Positions 1-8,944 of a DNA stretch of 32,042 bases are shown here, piece after piece. The stretch is from Actinomycetota bacterium (GTDB lineage: Bacteria > Actinomycetota > Acidimicrobiia > Acidimicrobiales > Ilumatobacteraceae): assembly GCA_009703055.1 (NCBI GenBank), contig WLGW01000015.1:1-32042 (forward strand), in the 5' to 3' direction. The notes under the pieces are model-generated. The model did not search any database and was not told where the DNA came from. It was given only the letters and a program-made list of their open reading frames with translations. A program made the translations under genes and the position numbers. Positions within the stretch are counted from its first letter, which is position 1; each line of letters begins with the position of its first letter.

Positions 1-1
1 T

Positions 2-739
2 CGTGTCATTCTCGGCATCGGTGCATGGTGGGATCCGCTTGCAGCCAAGGTTGGTGTTTCACGCGCAAAGCCACTTCGCGCAATGAGAGAGATCATCACA
101 GCAGTACGCGGACTTCTTGCCAATGAGACCGTCACTATGAATGGCGAGTTTGTTCATCTTGATGGCGTGGAACTCGACTACGTGTACCAAGAGCGTCGAC
201 CCAAAGAAGTTCCCATTTATCTCGGTGCAACCGGCATGCAGATGATGGAACTTGCGGGCGAGATTGCCGATGGAGTTGTTCTTAACTACCTCGTGTCTCC
301 CGATTACAACAAGACCGCAATCGAAGCTCTTGCCAAGGGTGCAGATAAAGCCGGCCGCAAATGGGAAGATATCGACCGCCCACAACTTGTGGTGTGCAGC
401 GTGCACGAAGATCGTCAGACTGCCTTTGATATGGCTCGACTCATGGTCACGCAGTACCTCGGTCAACAACCGCACATCATGAAGGCTTCTGGCGTACCGC
501 AGTCTCTCCTCGACAAGGTGGGCGAAGTGCTCACCTGGCCAGCTACCCATGAGCAAGTGGTTGCGGCATCCAAACTGGTACCCGACGAGATTGTTCAGAT
601 GTTGACCGCTTCAGGCACACCAGATGACGCTCGTGCCAAAGTCCGCGAGTACATGAAAGACGGCGCCACATGCCCGATTCTGTATCCGTTGGGCGATGTG
701 AAGGCAATGATTGATGCATTCTCAGGCTGGACAGCCTGA
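2..739 (+). CDS. LLM-class F420-dependent oxidoreductase, 5'-truncated by window edge
   Basis: The reading frame is open from base 2, so the start lies outside the window; the first in-frame ATG at 83 is internal. The visible part holds the usual motif of flavin/F420 LLM oxidoreductases near its start ([11 protein letters not shown], then [10 protein letters not shown]) and a middle segment with [21 protein letters not shown], the conserved strand-loop of the methylene-tetrahydromethanopterin reductase-like subfamily. The family folds as a TIM barrel and transfers hydride between F420H2 and diverse substrates in the cytoplasm; the substrate here cannot be read. About 246 residues are present of roughly 330-350 expected. 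It is followed after 27 bases by the aminotransferase on the same strand and may be cotranscribed with it. The family call is secure; F420 rather than FMN use is inferred from the subfamily and the actinobacterial setting. Confidence 0.85.
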   Translation, partial: RVILGIGAWWDPLAAKVGVSRAKPLRAMREIITAVRGLLANETVTMNGEFVHLDGVELDYVYQERRPKEVPIYLGATGMQMMELAGEIADGVVLNYLVSPDYNKTAIEALAKGADKAGRKWEDIDRPQLVVCSVHEDRQTAFDMARLMVTQYLGQQPHIMKASGVPQSLLDKVGEVLTWPATHEQVVAASKLVPDEIVQMLTASGTPDDARAKVREYMKDGATCPILYPLGDVKAMIDAFSGWTA

Positions 740-766
740 CCCTTCCTCACCGAGGAATACGCTGAA

Positions 767-1951
767 GTGGTGAGCCCACAGCAGCCATTGACCACACGAC
801 TCGCCGGATTCGGCGCGTCTGTGTTTGCCGAGATGACTGCTCTCGCTATTCAGACTGGTTCCATCAATCTTGGACAAGGGTTTCCCGACTACAACGGGCC
901 AGACGAAGTTCTTACAGCTGCTCAATCTGAGATTGCGAGTGGAAACAATCAATATCCACCTGGAATTGGTCAGCAGGACTTACGTGCAGCAATCAGTGAG
1001 CACCAAAAGCGCTTCTGGGGTCTGTCCTACGACCCAGAGTCCGAAGTACTCGTCACGATGGGCGCCACCGAAGCTTTAGCAGGTGCTCTTCTCGGCATCT
1101 TGAACGCCGGAGATGAAGTCGTTGTCTTTGAGCCGCTCTTTGACACATATGCAGGATGCGTTGCACTTGCTGATGCAGTTCTCTCCCCTGTCACTCTTCG
1201 CCCGCAATCAACAGGACGCTATGGCTTTGACGCAGATGAATTGCGCCGCGCCATCACAAGCCGCACACGAGTGATTCTCCTAAATTCGCCGCATAATCCC
1301 ACGGGGATGGTTTTCAACAAAGATGAACTGCAGATGGTTGCCGACATCGCACAGGAGCATGACCTCATCGTTGTCTCCGACGAGGTCTATGAGCATCTCC
1401 TCTTCGATGATGCTCGGCACATTCCGATTGCATCACTGCCCGGGATGCGGGAGCGCACGATCACCATTTCCTCTGCAGGCAAGACCTTCAATACCACTGG
1501 GTGGAAGATTGGTTGGGCGTGTGCCCCTAGCCATCTCCTCCACGCAATCCGTATGGCGAAACAGTTGTTCACATTTGCAGGTGGAACTCCTTTCCAATCG
1601 GCAATTGCAGCAGGTTTACGACTTCCGGATTCGTACTTTCAACAACTTGCAAAAGACTTGCAGTCGAAGCGAGACATCTTGATGGCCGCTCTACAAACAG
1701 CACACCTCAACCCGATTCGCCCCGAAGGTACGTACTTCATTACGGCTGATATTCGAGATCGTTGGCCTCACGGTGACGCCATGGACTTTTGCCGAGCGCT
1801 GCCGGAAGCTTGCGGCGTTGTGGCAATACCCGGTTCGGTTCTCTACGACCAACGACATGCAGACGAAGGCAGGCACCTTGTTCGTTTCGCCTTCTGCAAG
1901 CAAACATCGACCATGCAGGCAGCGGCCAAAAAGTTGACGGAGTGGGCATGA
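767..1951 (+). CDS. PLP-dependent class I/II aminotransferase (glutamine transaminase K / YbdL-like)
   Basis: A 394-residue fold-type I aminotransferase starting at GTG 767, with GAGGA about 10 bases upstream as ribosome binding site. Conserved features are the N-terminal LGQGFPDYNGP loop, NSPHNPTG near residue 175, SDEVYEHLLFD, and the PLP-lysine motif SSAGKTFNTTGWKIGW with Schiff-base Lys239. The AGKTF-x-TGWK-G pattern and the FPD loop match kynurenine aminotransferase / glutamine transaminase K and the bacterial methionine aminotransferase YbdL better than aspartate aminotransferase. The stop codon overlaps by four bases (ATGA) the start of a nitrilase-family gene resembling omega-amidase. 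That pairing fits the glutamine transaminase/omega-amidase route, in which glutamine donates its amino group to a keto acid such as ketomethiobutyrate. DapC or another keto-acid transaminase remains possible. Confidence 0.88.
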   Translation: MVSPQQPLTTRLAGFGASVFAEMTALAIQTGSINLGQGFPDYNGPDEVLTAAQSEIASGNNQYPPGIGQQDLRAAISEHQKRFWGLSYDPESEVLVTMGATEALAGALLGILNAGDEVVVFEPLFDTYAGCVALADAVLSPVTLRPQSTGRYGFDADELRRAITSRTRVILLNSPHNPTGMVFNKDELQMVADIAQEHDLIVVSDEVYEHLLFDDARHIPIASLPGMRERTITISSAGKTFNTTGWKIGWACAPSHLLHAIRMAKQLFTFAGGTPFQSAIAAGLRLPDSYFQQLAKDLQSKRDILMAALQTAHLNPIRPEGTYFITADIRDRWPHGDAMDFCRALPEACGVVAIPGSVLYDQRHADEGRHLVRFAFCKQTSTMQAAAKKLTEWA

Positions 1952-2715
1952 AGATTGCAGTCATCCAACACGACATTGCATGGGCTAATCGCGAAGCCAA
2001 CTTCGCAGCACTGATTCCCCTCATCGCACAGTCGGCCGACAACGGCGCGCAGTTCATTGTGCTGTCAGAGATGTTCTCTACTGGTTTCGTTGTTGACCGT
2101 GACGATATTGGTGAACCTCTCGGAGGTCCTTCGTCTCAGTTCTTGTCTCGTATGGCGCAACTCCACAACGTCTCAATTTGCGGAAGCTGTCCCGAGGTGC
2201 AAGACGGCGACCCACGCCCGTTTAACTCATTCGTCGTCGCCCATCCCACTGGCAGTTTCGATCGGTATTCAAAAATTCATCCCTTCACCTACGGGGGCGA
2301 AGACAAGCATTTCCGTGCTGGCGACTCCTTCGTCACCATCGCCGTGCACGACGTTCGTGTCTCATTGTTTGTCTGTTACGACCTCAGGTTTGCCAATGAG
2401 TTCTGGACACTCGCACCAGACACTGACGCCTATGTCATCCCAGCCAACTGGCCTGAATCACGCAGAGAGCACTGGGTATCGCTTCTGACTTCCCGCGCGA
2501 TCGAAAATCAGGCGTATGTCGTCGGATGCAATCGCGTCGGTACTGGCGGCGGCCTCCACTATGTCGGCGATAGTCGAGTCATTGATCCACTTGGAATAGT
2601 CATCGCGGATGCGGAATCAGACGAGACCATCATTTACGCCGATATTGATCCACAAGTCGTCAGCACTGTCCGTGAAAAGTTTCCTTTCCTTCAAGACCGC
2701 CGTAATCTCATCTAG
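1948..2715 (+). CDS. Carbon-nitrogen hydrolase, omega-amidase (YafV/Nit2)-like
   Basis: A 255-residue nitrilase-superfamily protein. The start at ATG 1948 is chosen because it overlaps the aminotransferase stop and gives the canonical N-terminus MKIAVIQHDI; the frame is open further upstream but only inside the previous gene. The catalytic triad is visible as Glu41 (VLSEMF), Lys109 (YSKIHPF) and Cys143 (LFVCYDLRF). The length, the IHPF-x-YGGED segment and the CYDLRFxxEFW block agree with YafV/Nit2-type omega-amidases, which hydrolyse 2-oxoglutaramate or 2-oxosuccinamate to the dicarboxylic keto acid and ammonia. Translational coupling to a glutamine-transaminase-like enzyme supports this role, since omega-amidase removes the product of that reaction and pulls it forward. 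The family is certain and the exact substrate inferred. Confidence 0.87.
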   Translation: MKIAVIQHDIAWANREANFAALIPLIAQSADNGAQFIVLSEMFSTGFVVDRDDIGEPLGGPSSQFLSRMAQLHNVSICGSCPEVQDGDPRPFNSFVVAHPTGSFDRYSKIHPFTYGGEDKHFRAGDSFVTIAVHDVRVSLFVCYDLRFANEFWTLAPDTDAYVIPANWPESRREHWVSLLTSRAIENQAYVVGCNRVGTGGGLHYVGDSRVIDPLGIVIADAESDETIIYADIDPQVVSTVREKFPFLQDRRNLI

Positions 2716-3641
2716 TGAGCAACAGCAACCGTCGCCCTCTCCTTGCGAAGCTCGCATCTTTCGCCGGGGTTCTCATTGGTCTCGCGGGCGTCGCATTTGT
2801 TGTCAGAACTATTCTCACGAAGCGAGAAGAAGTCGGCGATGCATTCACAGAGCTGAATGGTGTCACTCTGATTGCCAGTTTGCTCTTGGGGCTCTCAGCA
2901 ATGACTCTCATTGGGTATGTATGGACACGCATGTTGGTCACTCGCGGTCATCACGCACCGCCTCGGTCGGCAATGGCGTGGTACTTCGCTGGCCAACTCG
3001 GCAAATACGTTCCCGGCGGAATTTGGCCCATAGTCGGACGCGCTGAACTCGCTACTAGAGGCGGTGTGCCCCGCCCAGATGCCTATGCCGCCACAGGGCT
3101 TTCCATGGTCACCACGTATCTCGCAGCGGCACTCGCCATTTGCATTGGTTCACTTCTGTCGTGGTCGTATCCGCTCGCCGGAGTCCTTGGTCTTGCAGGC
3201 ATGGGGATTGGTTTTGCAATCTTTAGCAACGCTGGCTTACGCACCAAAGTTCTAGGCATGATCAACCGTGTCAGCCCACGGGCGGCGGCGCTCACAGAAC
3301 CACGGCGACTTCTTCTTCTCACAATGATTCATCTTCCAGCGTGGATTCTCATGTCACTGTCCACTTCTGTCACAGCTTCAGCCTTCGGAGCAGACATCGG
3401 CATTGTGCACATGCTCTTCATCACTTCAGCCTCATGGCTTGCTGGCTTTGTTGTTGTCGGCGTCCCAGGGGGCATCGGCGTACGTGAATCAGTATTTACA
3501 GCCCTTGCAGGAACAGCCATCAATCCGGGCGTAGCGGTGTCGCTGGCCCTCGCGAGTCGAGTTGTGTTTATCGCAGTTGATCTTGTTGGAGCACTAGTGG
3601 CCAATATCGTTGCGCGTACCGCATCTTCAACTAAAGCCTGA
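2715..3641 (+). CDS. UPF0104 / LPG-synthase-TM-like integral membrane protein
   Basis: A 308-residue polytopic membrane protein starting with a GTG that overlaps the last base of the amidase stop codon. Hydrophobic segments run from about residue 12 to the C-terminus. Diagnostic blocks are YFAGQLGKYVPGGIWPIVGR in the first third and GVPGGIGVRESVF around residues 249-261, both typical of the UPF0104 (lysylphosphatidylglycerol synthetase transmembrane, YbhN-like) family. Members are flippase-like membrane domains associated with lipid or polyprenyl-linked substrates; no soluble aminoacyl-transferase domain is present. Its 3' end overlaps by 15 bases the convergent FrhB-like gene of the glycan operon. 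Linkage to the two amidotransfer genes may only reflect compact packing. The specific substrate is unknown. Confidence 0.82.
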   Translation: MSNSNRRPLLAKLASFAGVLIGLAGVAFVVRTILTKREEVGDAFTELNGVTLIASLLLGLSAMTLIGYVWTRMLVTRGHHAPPRSAMAWYFAGQLGKYVPGGIWPIVGRAELATRGGVPRPDAYAATGLSMVTTYLAAALAICIGSLLSWSYPLAGVLGLAGMGIGFAIFSNAGLRTKVLGMINRVSPRAAALTEPRRLLLLTMIHLPAWILMSLSTSVTASAFGADIGIVHMLFITSASWLAGFVVVGVPGGIGVRESVFTALAGTAINPGVAVSLALASRVVFIAVDLVGALVANIVARTASSTKA

Positions 3642-4982
3642 GAAACGGTCTCGCGAAATTTCTTTTCGTTGACCACTCAAACTCTTCACACGAAGAATTC
3701 GCACCATGAACCAGCGCACGTAACGCATGATGTAGCCGCGTAGTTCCAGTGTTGCTTTACGAACTTTCATGTACTTGTACCGACGAGCGGCCATGAGGGC
3801 CTGCTTGCGTACCAGTTCACGGTGGAATTTCGTCACTTGTCGTCGTGGCTTCAGTGTGCCGAAGCCTTCATTAGGGCCATGCAACTCAGGTGTATGAAGA
3901 CCAATCTCTCGAAGAAAGGCAGCGTAGGCGTACGCGAACTCTCCGAATACAACACGCTCTGTCTGCGACTCACGAATCTCGTCTTCACCCACCTGAATGG
4001 AGACACAATTTCCACTGTCAACCAATGATTGAAGAGCTGCCTCTGCGAACTCTGTACGACAGACCACAAGACTGATGCCTGTCTTCGTGAAAACAGTGCT
4101 GGGCAACCATGCATCTCCGACAACGAGATCCGCCAAGAAGTTGGAGTGGTTAATGCAGACATGGCATCGCGACGTATTGAAATGCCGATCAAACGCCACC
4201 TGATACCCAAAGTCAACACGACGGCTAGCGGTGAACACTTTCTCATCGCGAGTGGTGACTGTGAGTTTTCCTACTGGGCCGCCGCCGCGATAGGAAATGT
4301 CTGCAATATCTTCCGGGTTGTAACCGAGATACTCCCCCATTGCATTAATGCTGTGATGCGAGTACTGCCATCCACACAACAACCCGATTGTGATGGTGAT
4401 CTTTTCGCGCAGCTCGGGAGCCATCTGCTTCACCCAGGCATAGAGACCTTCTAGCTGACACGGAATAGCAACAACAGCCAATCGACCAGGAGTGTCACGC
4501 AACAATTCCAGCGCAGGAGTCTGCTTGAGGTTGTGATAGATCGATCCCGGCAAAGTGTCAACATCATCAGCACTCGAGACCAACCGTGCAGCAAATTCAA
4601 TACCGTCGACGTGATCAAGCGCAATGACGCCATCAATCTGATTGCTCGACAACAGATGGCGTAACAGTTCCTTGATGAGACCACCTGAGCTGGCCTTCAT
4701 GTTCCGACCATTGTTTGTGCTTTGCGACAGATGCACAGAGCGCACCACACCAAACGGACCGATTTCGGCACCGGGGAACAGATAGTTCTGCAAGCCTTCG
4801 TAATCGACAGACACTGCAGGACACACACTGGCAGCAGCTGCAGATCCGGCTGATTCTGGTTCGTAAATCAGACGGTTAGGACTGAGAGACACCTTGACCG
4901 AGGAGTCAGCCATCTCACATGCACCACACCCGATACACATACCCGAAGAAATCACACCAGAGAGATCAGATGAGACATTCAT
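3627..4982 (-). CDS. Coenzyme F420 hydrogenase/dehydrogenase beta-subunit-like FeS flavoprotein
   Basis: A 451-residue protein, last gene of the glycan operon, starting at ATG 4982 inside the pyruvyl transferase stop (4-base overlap). The N-terminus carries a ferredoxin-type cluster motif Cys16-x2-Cys19-x2-Cys22 with a later Cys54-Pro. The centre and C-terminus match the FrhB_FdhB C-terminal family: IPCQLEGL, GLLCGW, ISYRGGGPVGKL and a second cysteine pair in RCHVCINHSNFLADLVVGDAW. FrhB proteins carry FeS and FAD and exchange electrons with F420. Homologues without hydrogenase partners are frequent in polysaccharide clusters next to pyruvyl transferases, where their reaction is unsettled. Here no hydrogenase subunits are nearby, so a redox step in surface glycan synthesis is more likely than respiration. 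The last ~70 residues are very basic. Confidence 0.85.
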   Translation of the reverse strand: MNVSSDLSGVISSGMCIGCGACEMADSSVKVSLSPNRLIYEPESAGSAAAASVCPAVSVDYEGLQNYLFPGAEIGPFGVVRSVHLSQSTNNGRNMKASSGGLIKELLRHLLSSNQIDGVIALDHVDGIEFAARLVSSADDVDTLPGSIYHNLKQTPALELLRDTPGRLAVVAIPCQLEGLYAWVKQMAPELREKITITIGLLCGWQYSHHSINAMGEYLGYNPEDIADISYRGGGPVGKLTVTTRDEKVFTASRRVDFGYQVAFDRHFNTSRCHVCINHSNFLADLVVGDAWLPSTVFTKTGISLVVCRTEFAEAALQSLVDSGNCVSIQVGEDEIRESQTERVVFGEFAYAYAAFLREIGLHTPELHGPNEGFGTLKPRRQVTKFHRELVRKQALMAARRYKYMKVRKATLELRGYIMRYVRWFMVRILRVKSLSGQRKEISRDRFSGFS

Positions 4983-6217
4983 GGTTTTGCTGCCCCTGCG
5001 ATGATGCTGAAGTTCAAGGCAGAACGTTCCTTCACGGCTGGCAACGCCTGACGAATCTGCATTTCAATTTCAGATGCGTTCGAAATGCATCGCTTCACTT
5101 GTTCGACGATCTCTTCAGGATGCGACAAAGTGGTCGAATCCATACCGAAGTCGGCCAATCCAAAGTCGTCTAGTACTTCGCGATACTTGTGGCTCCAACC
5201 CACCACGACCGTGGGAGTGCACGTGGAGAGACCCGAAATCATTGCGTGGAAACGAGACGTCACGAGCACCTGCCCCATCCCGATGAGATGCCGCAGTTCC
5301 CCAGCGGACAAATCCGCATCGACATCAATCACCATCTCGTCATCTGACAGTGCAGCCGCAACTTGTTGACACACAGGCCCGTCATTCATACGACCTTCAG
5401 GATGTCCCACACGGTACGAGTGAGGTGCAATCACCACTGCAAGCCCTGTTGCAGACCTGATCTTGCGGATCAACTCTGCAACAGCAGAGACATAATCGGC
5501 ACCGGTCGACTCATACAGTCCGCGCACAACAGAACTCGGCATCACAACGACAAACTTCTGCTGCAAGGGAGCCAGCGCTGCCATCACAGAATCAGGAAGA
5601 TTCTCAGATTCATCTAACGAGAACGCCAAGTCCGCCACATTTGTGACGCTAGAAAGCTGCAACGTGTCGAGATGCTCCCTAGTCCGCGAACCTCGAGCAC
5701 ACACAGCAGCCAGTCGAGGCAATACCAATTTGGCAAGAAGACGATTTGGCTGAGTCTGAAAGGGTCCCAGTGCTTGGGCAGCTTTCACGGTGGGCACGCC
5801 CAACAAAAGTGAGAGCCCAGTCATCAGAGAGTTGTACACCGTGATGGGAATGCCACGTCCATCAACAAACGAGATACCTGCGACATCGACAACAACCGAA
5901 GAATCAAGAATGGAACGACAGGCTCGAGTGCGCACCCAGCCGAGAGGTAGTCGCATAGTTCTCGCAACCAGTGCCAGACACGCAATAGGTATTTCCATCA
6001 ATGCCAAGCGCAAAGGCTGCAGACCAACAACTCTTGCTGGTGCACCAGAAGGGATCTTGGGAGCATCAGCCTCTGGATACGTGGTCAGAATGTTGAACGT
6101 GCAATCCCCCATCGTTGTGGGAAGTTTGGCAATGACAGTCTCCAACATCGCTGCCGCACCCTTATTGGCAGACAGCGCCGCTCCGACTATTGATACCTGG
6201 CGTTGCGTTGCACTCAC
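4979..6217 (-). CDS. Polysaccharide pyruvyl transferase family protein
   Basis: A 412-residue protein starting at GTG 6217, 8 bases after the GT2 stop, with no clear Shine-Dalgarno, so translational coupling is likely. It begins with the family's glycine-rich nucleotide-like loop (VGAALSANKGAAAMLE) and has the C-terminal signature VTSRFHAMISGLSTCTPTVV followed by GWSHKYREVLDDFG. These are the hallmark of the PS_pyruv_trans / CsaB / WcaK family, which adds ketal pyruvate from phosphoenolpyruvate to sugar residues of exopolysaccharides or cell-wall polymers. Residues in between (SSVVRGLYESTG, APHSYRVG) also fit. It overlaps the FrhB-like gene by 4 bases. The acceptor sugar is unknown; the family assignment is strong. 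Confidence 0.87.
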   Translation of the reverse strand: MSATQRQVSIVGAALSANKGAAAMLETVIAKLPTTMGDCTFNILTTYPEADAPKIPSGAPARVVGLQPLRLALMEIPIACLALVARTMRLPLGWVRTRACRSILDSSVVVDVAGISFVDGRGIPITVYNSLMTGLSLLLGVPTVKAAQALGPFQTQPNRLLAKLVLPRLAAVCARGSRTREHLDTLQLSSVTNVADLAFSLDESENLPDSVMAALAPLQQKFVVVMPSSVVRGLYESTGADYVSAVAELIRKIRSATGLAVVIAPHSYRVGHPEGRMNDGPVCQQVAAALSDDEMVIDVDADLSAGELRHLIGMGQVLVTSRFHAMISGLSTCTPTVVVGWSHKYREVLDDFGLADFGMDSTTLSHPEEIVEQVKRCISNASEIEMQIRQALPAVKERSALNFSIIAGAAKP

Positions 6218-6225
6218 GGGGAAAA

Positions 6226-7131
6226 TCAGGCGGGTGGCACCGAGACAGGAGACTTCGTTGCTCGCACAACGAGATCAGCTAAGAGTCCAACGGTGATGAC
6301 TTGGAGTGCAGCGAAGAAAACAAGCAAGGTGTTCGCAGCGAGACGGAAATCTCGACCAGCCCAATCGAAGCCCAGTTTGACGAAGCCAGCGGCAAGCAAC
6401 AAAAGGCCAATGGGCAAGAACACTTTCAATGGGTTATATGACAACGTCATGCGAATGACTTGAAGAATGTAGCGACGAGTGTCCTTCAACCAGTGAAACT
6501 TTGAGCGACCAGCACGCGGGAAATACTCAATGGGGAAAAAGCCAATGGAGTATCCATTACCCAGGAAAGACATGGTCAACGTCGTCACGCAGGAAAAGCC
6601 CTTGGGCAACTCATGGACGTACTGCATGGCTACATCGCGACGGAATGCACGAAGGCCAGAGTTCAAATCCTTGATGTCGGTCTCTGACAAATAGCTTGCC
6701 AGCTTTCGGATAATCCACTTCGCCGGAGTGCGCAACAACTTATGTGTGCCCTCTTCTGTCTGGCGCCAACCAACGACATGGTCAACACCTTCCATCGAAT
6801 CAACAAGTTCGGGAATCAGGTTGTTCGGGTAGGTCATGTCGACATCGGTCCACACGACAACGCGGCCACGCGCAGCTGTTGTTCCTGTACGACGAGCAGC
6901 ACCACTGCCAGAGTTGCGACGATGCGTAATCAACGTGATGCCCGGAATGTTCGCAAGTTCCGCTTCAGAGCCATCATTGCTTCCATCGTCTACAACGATG
7001 AGTTCGAACGAATACTTCGATGCTTCCAAAGCTTCCCGGATGCGCTCAATCTCAGTACGAAGGTGCCCCTTTTCGTTGTAGATAGGGAGAACTACGCTTA
7101 CATCGCACTGGTCGGGGGTGTACTCGGTCAT
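6226..7131 (-). CDS. Family 2 glycosyltransferase with C-terminal membrane segments (polyprenyl-phosphate sugar transferase type)
   Basis: A 301-residue GT-A glycosyltransferase. The ATG at 7131 is preceded by AGGA. The N-terminal domain shows VVLPIYNEKGHL, VVDDGSNDGS near residues 46-54, and the metal-binding Asp96-x-Asp98 in VVWTDVDMTYP, then a DLNSGLRAFRRD block. These resemble dolichyl-phosphate-mannose synthase and related polyprenyl-phosphate glycosyltransferases (DPM1/DPMS, ArnC, GtrB). Two hydrophobic helices follow at about residues 233-290, anchoring the catalytic domain to the inner membrane face. It is the second gene of the operon, 21 bases after the large membrane protein, which could use the lipid-linked sugar it makes. 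The nucleotide sugar is not determinable. Confidence 0.9.
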   Translation of the reverse strand: MTEYTPDQCDVSVVLPIYNEKGHLRTEIERIREALEASKYSFELIVVDDGSNDGSEAELANIPGITLITHRRNSGSGAARRTGTTAARGRVVVWTDVDMTYPNNLIPELVDSMEGVDHVVGWRQTEEGTHKLLRTPAKWIIRKLASYLSETDIKDLNSGLRAFRRDVAMQYVHELPKGFSCVTTLTMSFLGNGYSIGFFPIEYFPRAGRSKFHWLKDTRRYILQVIRMTLSYNPLKVFLPIGLLLLAAGFVKLGFDWAGRDFRLAANTLLVFFAALQVITVGLLADLVVRATKSPVSVPPA

Positions 7132-7152
7132 GTCTATTCCTGGCTTCTTCGA

Positions 7153-8898
7153 TCAGCAATGGGCAGTATTAGCCCGTTGCCACAGTACTCTTTCGACTGC
7201 CTTCTCCGTGGCGACGATGGTCCATTCCCCGTCTGATGGCGGCTTCGAAGCCACGCCATAGATACACGAGAAGACTTTAGGAATGGTGGCGTTGCGTCCC
7301 GAGGTATTGAACCGAACCACCCGAATCGGGTGCAACTTGTACCTCATGTAGTAGTAAGACCGGTCGTTGCGAATCTCGATATCGAATCCCACACGCACGG
7401 CACCTGAATCCTTCACCATCTGAACAGTCTGATTTGTGGCCTCTAAACGCGCAGTTCTCGTCAGAATGCTGTTCTGGCCTGAGTATGTCGAACTAGCTGC
7501 GAATAACGCGACCAGTGCCAAAACTGCGACAGCACCCTTCCGGCGTGCAAGTGTCCACAAAGCCAAAGCGACGGCGGCAAAGAACAGTCCAAAAGTGATG
7601 AGACCGGGACGAATGATGTAGCGAGCAATGTCCATTCCGACGATGTTCGGATACACAATGCTGTCTCTGTAGTGACTGCCCTTCACACCATCACCAAAGT
7701 CGATGAAGACATAAAACGCTGCAACACCAAAAATTGCGAGACCAGTGACGACCCAGGCTCGTTGCGCCAAAAGTGACGACCGTTCGAGCGCCACACAAGA
7801 AATCACCAACAGAGCAGGAACCATCATTTCGACATAGCGACCGTAAATGAGATGATCTCCACGATTGCCGTATAGCAATTGCAAACCACCGGTGAAGATG
7901 ATCGCGAACGCTGCTGTGAATACAACAAGAAGCGTCACTCGTTCAGCATCGGACCCCAAAGTCTTTCTTCCCCCGTTGCCGACTACACGAGACACAATGA
8001 AAAAGATTGCGATACCGATGAGTCCACACGAACTTGCAATCAGATACCAGCTCTGCCCCACCATTGTTCGCAGCAAAGCAGGCCACACCCCCGGATTCAC
8101 TAACCGTTCCAGAAGTCTGTTTTCTTGGTCGTATGACGTTGTGTAGACCGCGGTCTTGACGAACTTATTCAAGAGATACGTGGAGAAGTACGCAACTGCC
8201 GTAACCGCAACAGCACTGGTCGCCGTGACGAAGGTGATCTCTTTTCTGCGCCACCACCATGCAAACAGCAAACACACAATGGGCAACAACAAGATAAAGC
8301 GACCGTGAAGAGCTGGCATGAGACCAGTGAAAAGGCCAAGGCCAAAAACGAGCGCCCGAGTACGCGCTTGTGCGGCCCGCATGACAAACCCAACGAAAAC
8401 CAAGAACGCCAATCGGGAGGCTGTCTCGGCCCAACTAAACATCGCCGACACAATGGTTCCGGGTACAACAAAGACAAGAGCGCTGATCAATAAAGCCATG
8501 TGGCGCGATGCACCGAAGCCGCGCTGCGCTAATCGACCTGCGTACCAAGCCGTTGCAATGGCCAAGAGCACGTTCGTCAACAACGCAAAACGGTACGCGC
8601 CACTAATTGACCCACTGAGAAGGGCTCCCAGTCCAGTCACAATTCCGTATCCGGCGGGGTAAAAACTGCCCGTGGGGATTGCTGCCTCATCGTGCCCGAT
8701 GAGGGCTTGACCGTTCGTAAGGAATCCAAACTCGTCGGGATGCACAGTGGGTCCGTACTGGCGGATCGCCACGGTCAGCATGAACAAACCGCATAGACCC
8801 GCCAGGACAAGACCAAGACGAGAGTGAGTCAGCGAGGGCTCGAAAGATCTCTCAGAATGAAGCCGAGAATCGAGACGGCGCAGTCGGTTGAAATCCAC
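7153..8898 (-). CDS. Large polytopic membrane protein, GT-C-like (possible lipid-linked sugar transferase)
   Basis: A 581-residue protein starting at GTG 8898, first gene of the glycan operon. It has many hydrophobic segments (roughly 11-13) spread from residue 28 to 480 and a soluble C-terminal tail of about 110 residues. The first extracytoplasmic loop contains YGPTVHPDEFGFL; an acidic residue pair just after the first membrane helix is a feature of GT-C glycosyltransferases that use polyprenyl-phosphate sugars. No closer family was recognised. Its position directly upstream of a DPM-like GT2, which would supply such a donor, supports a mannosyltransferase-type role, but this is inference; an O-antigen-ligase-like or uncharacterised membrane protein is the alternative. 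Confidence 0.7.
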   Translation of the reverse strand: MDFNRLRRLDSRLHSERSFEPSLTHSRLGLVLAGLCGLFMLTVAIRQYGPTVHPDEFGFLTNGQALIGHDEAAIPTGSFYPAGYGIVTGLGALLSGSISGAYRFALLTNVLLAIATAWYAGRLAQRGFGASRHMALLISALVFVVPGTIVSAMFSWAETASRLAFLVFVGFVMRAAQARTRALVFGLGLFTGLMPALHGRFILLLPIVCLLFAWWWRRKEITFVTATSAVAVTAVAYFSTYLLNKFVKTAVYTTSYDQENRLLERLVNPGVWPALLRTMVGQSWYLIASSCGLIGIAIFFIVSRVVGNGGRKTLGSDAERVTLLVVFTAAFAIIFTGGLQLLYGNRGDHLIYGRYVEMMVPALLVISCVALERSSLLAQRAWVVTGLAIFGVAAFYVFIDFGDGVKGSHYRDSIVYPNIVGMDIARYIIRPGLITFGLFFAAVALALWTLARRKGAVAVLALVALFAASSTYSGQNSILTRTARLEATNQTVQMVKDSGAVRVGFDIEIRNDRSYYYMRYKLHPIRVVRFNTSGRNATIPKVFSCIYGVASKPPSDGEWTIVATEKAVERVLWQRANTAHC

Positions 8899-8904
8899 GG
8901 ATAG

Positions 8905-8910
8905 ACCCTA
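8905..8910 (-). promoter_or_regulatory. Candidate -10 element of the glycan operon (near-leaderless)
   Basis: TAGGGT fits the actinobacterial TANNNT -10 pattern and ends exactly 6 bases before GTG 8898, the spacing expected if transcription starts at or next to the start codon. An AGGG inside the same stretch could instead act as a weak ribosome binding site. Confidence 0.35.
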
Positions 8911-8944
8911 GTTTCACCCCTCCCCACAAACGGGTAGCCCCCAT

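Noticed and set aside
1789-1947. Longer N-terminus for the omega-amidase-like gene
   Set aside because: The extension lies inside the aminotransferase gene; ATG 1948 gives the conserved family start and the common 4-base overlap.
5790-6296. 168-residue plus-strand ORF across the pyruvyl transferase start
   Set aside because: Antisense to a confidently assigned operon, spanning a gene junction, with no domain.
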